Source of the DNA: Chloracidobacterium sp.
Lineage (GTDB): Bacteria > Acidobacteriota > Blastocatellia > Pyrinomonadales > Pyrinomonadaceae
Length of the DNA: 64,000 nt
Assembly: GCA_016715795.1 (NCBI GenBank)
Contig: JADJXP010000001.1
Location: 620,001-684,000 of the forward strand
Reading direction: 5' to 3'
In this document: piece by piece, positions 33,118 to 40,477 of the stretch
Layout of the letters: each line of letters begins with the position of its first letter
Numbering within the stretch: the first letter of the stretch is position 1
Position numbers and translations under genes: made by a program
Notes under the pieces: generated by a model
Database searches by the model: none
What the model saw: only the letters and a program-made list of their open reading frames with translations
Told to the model about the DNA's origin: nothing

Positions 33118-33879
33118 ATGGCAAAAGTAATTGCGATCGCGAACCAGAAAGGAGGTGTCGGGAAAACTACGACGGCAGTAAATCTGGCGGCAGCACTCGC
33201 GTCGTCTGGTAAGAAGGTCCTGTTGGTCGACGCTGATCCGCAGTCGAACGCGACATCGGGTGCGGGTATTGAGAAAAGTTCGAGCCGTAAGAGCCTCTAC
33301 GATTCTCTAATTCTTGGCGAGAACGTCCGCGACATCGTTATCCCGACCGGATTTGCGACGCTGTGGGTGTTGCCATCCGACAAGAATCTTGCCGGCGCCG
33401 AAGTCGAACTGGTCGGGATCGAAGGCCGGAATCACGTCCTCAAGAAACTGATCGATGATGTTCGCGACTATTTTCACTATGTGATAATCGACTGCCCGCC
33501 GTCACTCGGGCTGCTGACGATCAACGGACTGACGGCGGCAGATTCACTCTTAGTTCCGATACAATGCGAATACTATGCGCTGGAGGGAGTTACCGAGCTT
33601 TTTGACACGCTTGCGCGGTTGCGTCGAGAACTGAATCCGGAGTTGACGATCGAGGGACTCCTTCTGACGATGTATGACGACAGGACAAACCTGTCGGCAG
33701 CGGTTGCAAAGGATCTGCGGGATTTTTATGGGTCGCAGGTACTCAAGACTGTGATACCGCGAAATGTTCGCCTAGCCGAGGCCCCTAGCTTTGGCCAGCC
33801 TATCCTCCAGTACGATCCTCGGTCGCGCGGCGCCGAGAGCTATATGCAGCTTGCAAAGGAGATATTGAATAATGGCTAG
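33118..33879 (+). CDS. parA: Chromosome partitioning ATPase ParA (Soj)
   Basis: 253 residues. The deviant Walker A motif is in MAKVIAIANQKGGVGKTTTA, followed by VLLVDADPQSNATSG (A') and VIIDCPPSLGLLT (Walker B). There is no N-terminal helix-turn-helix, so it is the chromosomal Soj type. ParA binds DNA non-specifically as an ATP dimer and moves ParB-parS complexes apart. It overlaps parB by 8 bases (ATG of parB inside the parA end), and sits just downstream of the two palindromes. Confidence 0.97.
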   Translation: MAKVIAIANQKGGVGKTTTAVNLAAALASSGKKVLLVDADPQSNATSGAGIEKSSSRKSLYDSLILGENVRDIVIPTGFATLWVLPSDKNLAGAEVELVGIEGRNHVLKKLIDDVRDYFHYVIIDCPPSLGLLTINGLTAADSLLVPIQCEYYALEGVTELFDTLARLRRELNPELTIEGLLLTMYDDRTNLSAAVAKDLRDFYGSQVLKTVIPRNVRLAEAPSFGQPILQYDPRSRGAESYMQLAKEILNNG

Positions 33880-34744
33880 ACAAGCTTTAGGGCGCGGCCT
33901 GAGCGCTTTGATCAGTGAGGACCAACCTCAAACTGCTGTCGATCCTCCAAGAGGCTCTTCTGAGATCGACATCGACCTGATCGAACCAAATCCGCAGCAA
34001 CCCAGAAAACGATTCAGCGAAGAGGAACTCGAAGGGCTCCAACAATCGATCATTGCGAACGGTATCATTCAACCGATTGTCGTTCGTCGGTTCGGAGGGC
34101 GTTATCAGATCGTGGCGGGCGAACGTCGATGGCGGGCCTCTCAGCGTGCCGGTTTACGGCGAATACCGGCAACGGTGAAAGAGATTTCTGATGAAAAGCT
34201 GCTTGAAATGGCCCTCGTCGAGAACATCCAGCGCCAAGAGTTGAATCCGATCGAAGAAGCCAATGCCTACCGCCAACTACTTGATAACATTGGGCTTACG
34301 CAGGAGCTCCTTGCCGAACGGGTAGGCAAGCCACGTTCTGTCATTGCAACCTTTGTGCGATTACTGAGACTGCCCGGCGAGGTACAGGCGGCGATTGCCG
34401 AAGGTGGTCTGTCGGCGGGGCATGGGAGGGCCCTGCTCCTGCTGGATGACGAGGTCATGCAGCGAGATATCGCTAAGGTTGCTATCGAGCTCGGGCTCAC
34501 GGTGCGTGAGATCGAAAAAGCCGTAAAGAGAGCTCGTTCGGGGAAACAACAGGCCGTGGCGGCTGCCTCAGCGGGCGCCGACACGGACGCAAACGTTAAG
34601 GCCGCCGAGACAAAGCTGATGCGAGCCCTAAATACCGGTGTGAAGATCCGTCCGGGAAAGAAGGGCCTTGGCGGGAAGATCGAGATAGAATACTACAGCA
34701 CCGATGACCTGGATCGAATATATCAGGTAATTATAAGTAAATAA
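33872..34744 (+). CDS. parB: Chromosome partitioning protein ParB (Spo0J)
   Basis: 290 residues. N-terminal ParA-activating segment MARQALGRGLSALISEDQ. The CTP-binding/ParB-N region shows IEPNPQQPRKRFSEEELEGL, IIQPIVVRR and VAGERRWRASQRAGL. ENIQRQELNPIEEA precedes the helix-turn-helix (LTQELLAERVGKPRSVIATF). The C-terminal dimer domain ends YYSTDDLDRIYQVI. ParB loads at parS and slides as a CTP clamp. The recognition helix would be expected to match the altered parS core seen at 33001 and 33043. Confidence 0.97.
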   Translation: MARQALGRGLSALISEDQPQTAVDPPRGSSEIDIDLIEPNPQQPRKRFSEEELEGLQQSIIANGIIQPIVVRRFGGRYQIVAGERRWRASQRAGLRRIPATVKEISDEKLLEMALVENIQRQELNPIEEANAYRQLLDNIGLTQELLAERVGKPRSVIATFVRLLRLPGEVQAAIAEGGLSAGHGRALLLLDDEVMQRDIAKVAIELGLTVREIEKAVKRARSGKQQAVAAASAGADTDANVKAAETKLMRALNTGVKIRPGKKGLGGKIEIEYYSTDDLDRIYQVIISK

Positions 34745-34757
34745 AGGAGATAGCGGG

Positions 34758-35777
34758 ATGCAGAAGCGCCTGACGGAAATGGTCAGCTGTGCGGGTTGAG
34801 TGGCGAAACTCGCACCGAGCGACCTTGCTCAAGTTTTGAGCAAGCTTCCGACACAATCCAGCAAGAACGTGATCGTTGGCTTTGATACGTCTGACGATGC
34901 AGGTGTTTTTCGCCTTTCGGACGACACGGCACTGGTCCAGACCGTAGATTTTTTTACACCTGTTGCCGACGATCCGTATATTTACGGACAGGTTGCTGCG
35001 GTCAATTCGCTGAATGATGTTTACGCCATGGGCGGCAGGCCGCTTTCGGCGCTGTCGATCGTCTGCTATCCGCAGAGAGGTGATTGGGACGTGCTTGGTG
35101 ATATCTTGCGGGGTGGACAGGAAGCAATGAATGCCGAAGGAGTAGTTGTGATCGGCGGGCATTCAGTAGACGATCAGGAGATGAAATTCGGTTATGCAGT
35201 TACCGGCGTAGTGCATCCTGACCGCGTCATCTCGAACGCAGGATCCCAGTCGGGTGATATCCTTGTTCTGACCAAGCCCATTGGCACTGGTGCGATCAAT
35301 ACTGCGATCAAGCACGGTAAGGCAAGCCGCGATACGGAGGCTGCAGCCCTCAGGGCGATGACGACGTCGGCTGCGTCAGCTTCGCTCTCAATGCAGGAAC
35401 ACGGTGCCAATGCGTGTACTGACGTGACGGGCTTTGGGTTGCTGGGCCATGCATTCGAAATGGCAAAGGCCAGCGACATGACCCTGATAATTGACTCCCA
35501 GGCGGTCCCATTGCTGCCGGACGTACTTGAGCTAATTGCGGAAGGCATGCTGACGCGAGGTGACAAGAACAATCGGGCCTATGTGGGCTCGGCGGTTGAC
35601 ATCGACGCGAAGGTATCGTCGGTTCTCCAAAGCGCTCTCTTCGATCCTCAGACGGCAGGTGGACTGCTTATCAGCATGCCGGAGAAAGGAGTTCCCGGCC
35701 TGATCGGGGATGTTGAGGGAGCCGTGGTTATAGGTCGGGTTGAAAGCAAAGGTGCTCACCTGATAAAGGTCGAATAG
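34758..35777 (+). CDS. selD: Selenophosphate synthase, itself a selenoprotein (UGA = Sec14)
   Basis: 339 residues if UGA at 34797-34799 is read as selenocysteine. From ATG 34758, with AAAGGAGA upstream, the frame reads MQKRLTEMVSCAG-U-VAKLAPSDLAQVL. This matches the SelD N-terminus LTxxVxxxG(C/U)xAKLxPxxL, where U/C is the catalytic residue. The next in-frame start after the UGA (GTG 34800) would remove the catalytic residue and the whole first strand. Later blocks: VGFDTSDDAGVFRLSDDTAL, VNDVYAMGGRPLSAL-like segment, IGGHSVDDQEMKFGYAVTG, TGFGLLGHAFEMAKAS and LFDPQTAGGLLISMPE. SelD makes selenophosphate from selenide and ATP. tatA starts in the stop codon. Confidence 0.95.
34800..34850 (+). 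promoter_or_regulatory. SECIS-like hairpin for Sec insertion in selD
   Basis: A perfect 9-bp stem (CTTGCTCAA 34824-34832, TTGAGCAAG 34836-34844) with loop GTT starts 24 bases after the UGA, inside the coding sequence. Bacterial SECIS elements are hairpins just behind the UGA with a G early in the apical loop; both properties hold here. Loading by SelB is inferred. Confidence 0.65.
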
Positions 35778-36178
35778 TGCTTCTTTTTATCTTCGAATCG
35801 ATAGGGACCTCTGAGCTGATACTTGTCGGCGTGATCGCGCTGATCTTCCTGGGCCCTCGCCGATTACCGGATATCGCGCGAAAGATAGGTAAGATCACGG
35901 CTGAGTTTCGCGGGACGGCGAACGAGTTCAAAGAGACCTGGCAGCGTGAGGTGGATTTTGAAGAAGAGGCGAAAGCATTTGATGTCGATGCTATAGAGAC
36001 AGAGACCGTCGCTCGCGACGACCTGAAGAAGCTGAGGCTCGTCAAGAGTTCCGACGATGCTCCGGAGGTCAGAGAGGTCGATCCGACCGAATTTGAACAT
36101 TTGCGCTCTGCGACGGACGCAGGAGCCGTGAACGAGCCGGTTAAGAGCGATGAGAACGACAAGGAAAACTGGCTGTAG
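35777..36178 (+). CDS. tatA: Sec-independent translocase subunit TatA/TatB
   Basis: 133 residues from a GTG that overlaps the selD stop. One N-terminal membrane helix (ELILVGVIALIFLGPRRLPD; GP hinge at about 26-27) is followed by the amphipathic helix IARKIGKITAEFRGTANEFK and an acidic, probably disordered tail. The FLGPRRLPDIARKIGK motif is shared by TatA and TatB; the longer tail (about 85 residues) and Arg/Glu content lean to TatB, but there is no second paralogue nearby, so a bifunctional TatA is possible. tatC starts 3 bases later. Confidence 0.92.
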   Translation: MLLFIFESIGTSELILVGVIALIFLGPRRLPDIARKIGKITAEFRGTANEFKETWQREVDFEEEAKAFDVDAIETETVARDDLKKLRLVKSSDDAPEVREVDPTEFEHLRSATDAGAVNEPVKSDENDKENWL

Positions 36179-36181
36179 GCG

Positions 36182-37237
36182 ATGACGGAAGAACTTACAG
36201 AGCAAGGGCCGACCGGTCAGATGTCGTTTCTCGATCATCTCGACGAGTTACGACGACGGCTCGTAAACTCTGTAATCATTATAGTTATCGCATTCGCGGT
36301 GTGTTGGTTCCTGTCGGATCGCATATACAATTTCCTTAGCATACCGATCCGGAAAGCCCTCTCTGAGGCCGCAAGACGCGAACTTCCGGTCGAGGGCAAA
36401 ACCGGTGGTGAAAGAATACTGGCGCTCGATGAACTTCGCGAAGGCGAGAGCGGTAGGTATGTTTTTGACTCTGCAACGAAGCTCGGTAGCGCGGTTATTT
36501 CGCCGGGGACATCGGTCCTTGCCGAGGTCGGTCGTGACGCCTCAGGCCGGTTGGGGCTGTTTACGTCGGAGGCATTGATAACGAATAGCGCCGTGGTCCC
36601 TAAGGGCGTGCGGCTCCCCGTACCGTTTGACGGCGTAGCCTTAAGTCAACCCAGCGCGGACGAGCGGATGATCGTTACGACCGCACAGGAACAGTTCACC
36701 ATGTACGTCACGGTTTCGCTCTATTCGGGCATCGCCCTAGCCATTCCATTGCTGCTGTGGCAGATCTGGATGTTCATATCGCCAGCTCTCTACAAGCATG
36801 AAAGGGCGTATGTGACGCCGTTCATCGGCCTTTCGAGCATTTCGTTCGTTCTGGGAGCGGCCTTTGCGTATTACATACTATTTCCTCCTGCGGCCCGCTA
36901 TTTGCTGAACCTCGGAGGCGGCGAATTCCAACTGCTACTCCGGGCCAGCGATTACCTCGATCTCATAACCGTCATCATGTTGGCGATGGGGCTCATCTTT
37001 CAGATGCCGGCGATCACGTATGTCCTGGCGCGAATCGGGATCATCTCTGCCGGAATGCTTGTTCGGAGCTGGAAGCTATCGCTTGTCATCATTCTGATAG
37101 TTGCCGCCGTCGTTTCTCCGACCGGTGACATTCCCAATATGCTTCTCTTTGCCACACCTATGATGGCGCTCTACATCGTCTCGATATTCATCGCATGGCT
37201 CTTCGGCAAGAAGCGCCAAATTGAGGCAGACGCATGA
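36182..37237 (+). CDS. tatC: Twin-arginine translocase subunit TatC with an extended first periplasmic loop
   Basis: 351 residues; usual TatC is 240-270. Canonical start SFLDHLDELRRRLVNSVIII (helix 1 at about 29-46), and later QFTMYVTVSLYSGIALAIPLL, LWQIWMFISPALYKHER, SFVLGAAFAYYILFPPAARY and GLIFQMPAITYVLARIGIIS, then the last pair of helices with VSPTGDIPNMLLFATP. Between helix 1 and helix 2 about 100 extra residues (64-163) are inserted in the periplasmic loop. TatC recognises twin-arginine signals such as SRREL of the FAD protein at 44.4 kb. Confidence 0.96.
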   Translation: MTEELTEQGPTGQMSFLDHLDELRRRLVNSVIIIVIAFAVCWFLSDRIYNFLSIPIRKALSEAARRELPVEGKTGGERILALDELREGESGRYVFDSATKLGSAVISPGTSVLAEVGRDASGRLGLFTSEALITNSAVVPKGVRLPVPFDGVALSQPSADERMIVTTAQEQFTMYVTVSLYSGIALAIPLLLWQIWMFISPALYKHERAYVTPFIGLSSISFVLGAAFAYYILFPPAARYLLNLGGGEFQLLLRASDYLDLITVIMLAMGLIFQMPAITYVLARIGIISAGMLVRSWKLSLVIILIVAAVVSPTGDIPNMLLFATPMMALYIVSIFIAWLFGKKRQIEADA

Positions 37238-37365
37238 CGAATGCAACCTCCCAACCTCATTCGCGCATCTTGAAAAGGTGCAGATAACTGTTTAGAATCC
37301 TTAGGTTACGGCGCTATGGCACATCGCATCTCGTGCGTACTATGTCGTTACTGGAGTTGAGACCA

Positions 37366-39000
37366 ATGTTGGGAATTCGATCAGCAAGAATTATTTTTTT
37401 TTCATTCACTTTGTTTGTACTAGGCGCGCTCTGCTCGTTTGCCCAAAAGCCCGAAAGAACGCCCCCTGCCCAGGACCCGACCGACAAGCCCCGGACAGTC
37501 AGGCCCGAGTTGAAGGAAGCATATAAGAAATGGATCAGTAATGACGTTCTCTACATCATTACTGATGATGAGAAGAAAGCCTTTAAGGCTCTTGCGACCG
37601 ATGAGGAGCGAGAGAACTTTATCGAACAGTTCTGGCGCCGACGCGATCCCAATCCTGATACCGAAGAGAATGAATACCGTGAACAGTACTACGAGCGAAT
37701 TGCTTATGCCAATGAGCATTTCGCCTCGGGCATTCCCGGCTGGCGAACCGATCGCGGGCGTATATATATCGCATGGGGAAAACCGGATTCTGTGGAATCA
37801 CATCCCTCGGGTGGCAGTTATGACCGGCCGTCCTATGAGGGTGGCGGGTCGACGACCACGTATCCGTTCGAGATCTGGTACTACCGCCATCTCGAGGGCA
37901 TCGGGACGGGTCTCGAGATAGAGTTCGTTGATCCGACCGGAACGGGTGAATATCGGCTTGCCCGCAACGCCGATGAGAAGGATGCCTTGAGAATGGTTCC
38001 GGGTGCGGGGCTTACTACTCTCGAACAGTTAGGACTGGCCGATCAGGACGAACGCGCGACAGGTTTACGTCAAGGATCTACTTATCGACGGGAGCAGGAC
38101 TCGCCTTTTCGCCGTCTGGAGATTCTCGTTGGGCTGCAGCGGCCCCCGGCAGTAAAGTTCAGCGATCTGCAGGGAATCGCTGGGGGCGACTCAGGCGTGC
38201 TTGATTCGAATCCGCTCAACTTTGATGTGCGTGTTGACTTTTTTCGCCAATCTGATGATCGCGTGATCACGACGTTTACTGTTCAGACAAATAACAAGGA
38301 CCTCCAATTTCAACCTGTTGGAGGGCTCGAGCAGGCGACGATGAACATCTTTGGGCGAATAACTGCTGTCTCGGGCAAGCGCTCGGGTGTATTCGAAGAC
38401 TCGGTATCCACCACAGCGACTACCGCAGAACTTGCCGAGGCGCGTGACCGCAAATCGATCTATCAGAAGGCGATCGCTCTGACGCCGGGGACGTACAAGG
38501 TTGATGTCGTGGTTCGCGACGTCGGCACGGGCAACAAGGGCCTAAAGAATCTCGGTTTTGTTGTTCCAAGATACGATGACAAGAAGCTATCGACTTCTTC
38601 GCTCGTGCTTGCGGCAAAGCTGCGCACTACAACCGAACGCGACATCGGACAGCAATTTGTCATCGGCAATTCGAAGGTCATTCCGAACTTGTCCGGCATC
38701 TTTCTGCAGAGCCAGGAGGTCGGCATTTACATGCAGGTCTATAATGCCGGCATCGACCAGACCACGCTCCGTCCGGCAGTAGATGTTGAATATATCCTGA
38801 TACGAGATGGAAAAGAGGTCTACCGGCAGCCCGAAGACTGGTCGGGGCTGAGCGATTCCGGACAGCGGCTGACGCTGGCCAGGCTGTTGCCGACGACCGT
38901 GTTGCCGACCGGCGATTACGAGGTCAAGGTGCTGGTCAAGGACCGTGTCGGGGGCCAGGTGATCGAGAACAAAGGCAAGTTTTCCGTCGTGCCTCAGTAA
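37366..39000 (+). CDS. Secreted GWxTD-domain protein
   Basis: 544 residues. Signal peptide (ARIIFFSFTLFVLGALCSFA) followed by ELKEAYKKWISNDVLYIITD, DEERENFIEQFWRRRDPNPD and the signature GIPGWRTDRGRIYIAWGKPD. IWYYRHLEGIGTGLEIEFVD follows; the rest (about 270-544) is a beta-rich region with Ig-like strands (YEVKVLVKDRVGGQVIENKG at the end). GWxTD proteins are common in Acidobacteriota and Bacteroidota; role not settled. ATG 37366 has GGAG nine bases upstream; ATG 37342 and GTG 37333 are alternatives. It ends in a strong terminator. Confidence 0.9.
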   Translation: MLGIRSARIIFFSFTLFVLGALCSFAQKPERTPPAQDPTDKPRTVRPELKEAYKKWISNDVLYIITDDEKKAFKALATDEERENFIEQFWRRRDPNPDTEENEYREQYYERIAYANEHFASGIPGWRTDRGRIYIAWGKPDSVESHPSGGSYDRPSYEGGGSTTTYPFEIWYYRHLEGIGTGLEIEFVDPTGTGEYRLARNADEKDALRMVPGAGLTTLEQLGLADQDERATGLRQGSTYRREQDSPFRRLEILVGLQRPPAVKFSDLQGIAGGDSGVLDSNPLNFDVRVDFFRQSDDRVITTFTVQTNNKDLQFQPVGGLEQATMNIFGRITAVSGKRSGVFEDSVSTTATTAELAEARDRKSIYQKAIALTPGTYKVDVVVRDVGTGNKGLKNLGFVVPRYDDKKLSTSSLVLAAKLRTTTERDIGQQFVIGNSKVIPNLSGIFLQSQEVGIYMQVYNAGIDQTTLRPAVDVEYILIRDGKEVYRQPEDWSGLSDSGQRLTLARLLPTTVLPTGDYEVKVLVKDRVGGQVIENKGKFSVVPQ

Positions 39001-39030
39001 ATGAGATAAGCACGAAAATCTGTACTATGG

Positions 39031-39060
39031 GCGGCGTTTCCAGACGCCGCTTTCTATTTT
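39031..39060 (+). terminator. Rho-independent terminator after the GWxTD gene
   Basis: Stem GCGGCGT (39031-39037) with ACGCCGC (39044-39050), loop TTCCAG, then TTTCTATTTT. It is 30 bases past the stop and meets the convergent minus-strand gene. Confidence 0.85.
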
Positions 39061-39995
39061 AGCTTCTTGACCTCGATGATCGGAGAATTCTTGCTTTCGC
39101 TCGTCGCATACAGGGCCGTGCCGTCAACGCCGTAACAGATCGCTTCGCCGGCTTCTCGCCGGCCAAGTTCGATCGGCTCAGGGGCCATTTTCCATATCTC
39201 ATCGAATGAAGCGGAATTTGTGTCGAGCGTTAGTTCGTATGCCTGTCGATAATCGCATACGACGACGTGGTGGCCGTCCGGGGACATATCGCCACCTGTC
39301 AGGAAGCCGTTAGGGATCGACGGCACGCTAAGTTCCCCAATGAGTGCAGCTTTCTGAACCTCGCTTTCCGAGAATTCCGGCCTCAGCTTATAGACACCGG
39401 CCGGACCGCTCACCCGCTTTGTGACCACATAAACCTCGCCCGTCCTAGGTTGTACCATCAGGGTCTCGGCATCCTGATCGAAGTCGGGATAGACGAACCT
39501 GATCGTCTCCGTTCCGTTCGCGGTGATGGCGGTTCGCTTGGTCGGGCCAGGGCCCGCACGAGCCACTATCGGTTCCGGCAGCCGGTAAACAGCGTGTTCG
39601 CGGCGGCGAAGCTTATTGTCGCCAATCTCGCCGATATAGAGCCAGCATTTGCCCGCCTTGTCTTTGAAGGCTGCGATATCTTCCCAATCGATATTCCGCG
39701 CCTCCGCGACGCGCCACGTTCCAAGCAAGTTGCCCTTGGTGCTGACAGCGAATACGAAGGCGTCGTCGCCTGAATCATTATGTGTCCAAAGGACGTCGCT
39801 TTGACATCGAGACGCGGCTATTCCGCTGCTCTCCGTAATGTCGGACGATTTGATCGTCCCAATGACCTTCGGGGCGCCATATTTTTCACTCGGCCGACCA
39901 TTCCCTGTTTCGGGGCCGAACGAAGCGCAGGCGTCCGACAGCACAGCCAATGAAGCGATGAAAATGACAAACACGAGGATTTTAGTTATAGTCAT
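39054..39995 (-). CDS. Exported beta-propeller-like protein
   Basis: 313 residues. Signal (KILVFVIFIASLAVLSDACA) with a possible lipobox Cys near residue 23. The mature part has repeated blade-like stretches: SSGIAASRCQSDVLWTHND, DDAFVFAVSTKGNLLGTWRV, GKCWLYIGEIGDNKLRRREH, DAETLMVQPRTGEVYVVTKR and GGDMSPDGHHVVVCDYRQAY, consistent with a five to seven bladed propeller. The GDN..RR and DMSPDG motifs look like metal or ligand loops of this fold. No catalytic function can be assigned. Start at ATG 39995; GTG at 40004 is possible. Confidence 0.75.
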   Translation of the reverse strand: MTITKILVFVIFIASLAVLSDACASFGPETGNGRPSEKYGAPKVIGTIKSSDITESSGIAASRCQSDVLWTHNDSGDDAFVFAVSTKGNLLGTWRVAEARNIDWEDIAAFKDKAGKCWLYIGEIGDNKLRRREHAVYRLPEPIVARAGPGPTKRTAITANGTETIRFVYPDFDQDAETLMVQPRTGEVYVVTKRVSGPAGVYKLRPEFSESEVQKAALIGELSVPSIPNGFLTGGDMSPDGHHVVVCDYRQAYELTLDTNSASFDEIWKMAPEPIELGRREAGEAICYGVDGTALYATSESKNSPIIEVKKLK

Positions 39996-40090
39996 TTTCG
40001 ACACTGAATTCTCACTGCATTATATCGCAGCCGATTCGCCGGTGAGGCCGAACCATAAAGGGCAGCTTATCGTAGTATCTTTGTTTCGCG

Positions 40091-40477
40091 ATGATCGTAG
40101 GAACCGAATGGCTTATTGAGGCAACGGGCTGTGATGCCGGCCTATTGCGCGATGAGGCGGCGTTGCGGCGGATCATGGATCGCATCATTACCGAGCTTGG
40201 CCTTAGATCTATCGGTTCTGTTTGGCACAAGTTTGGCGGCCATGGCGGCGTTACAGGCCTTATCGCTCTGACGGAATCTCACCTGGCGTGTCACACATAT
40301 CCTGAACACGGAACGGCAACGTTCAACTTGTACTGCTGCCGTACGCGACCCGAGTGGGATTGGCGGCAACACTTGGTGAAGGAGCTCTCGGCCACTAATG
40401 TCTCGATCACCAAGATCGAGCGAGGCGGATCGCAAGTTTCTAAACCTAGACATGAAACTGCCGGAGGCCGCGGATGA
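40091..40477 (+). CDS. speD: S-adenosylmethionine decarboxylase (SpeD-like, pyruvoyl)
   Basis: 128 residues. GTEWLIEATGCDAGLLRD opens, then the proenzyme cleavage region LIALTESHLACHTYPEHGTA with the conserved Glu-Ser cleavage pair and the His and Cys acid/base residues behind it. The end NLYCCRTRPEWDWRQHL replaces the typical NVFTCG of longer enzymes. The enzyme makes decarboxylated AdoMet, the donor of aminopropyl groups. There is no visible ribosome site before the ATG. It overlaps the DUF4178 gene by 4 bases and opens a seven-gene cluster. Confidence 0.93.
   Translation: MIVGTEWLIEATGCDAGLLRDEAALRRIMDRIITELGLRSIGSVWHKFGGHGGVTGLIALTESHLACHTYPEHGTATFNLYCCRTRPEWDWRQHLVKELSATNVSITKIERGGSQVSKPRHETAGGRG

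Noticed and set aside
34800..35777. SelD starting at GTG 34800
   Set aside because: This start removes the catalytic Cys/Sec position and the conserved first block; ATG 34758 has a strong ribosome site and a matching N-terminus through UGA.
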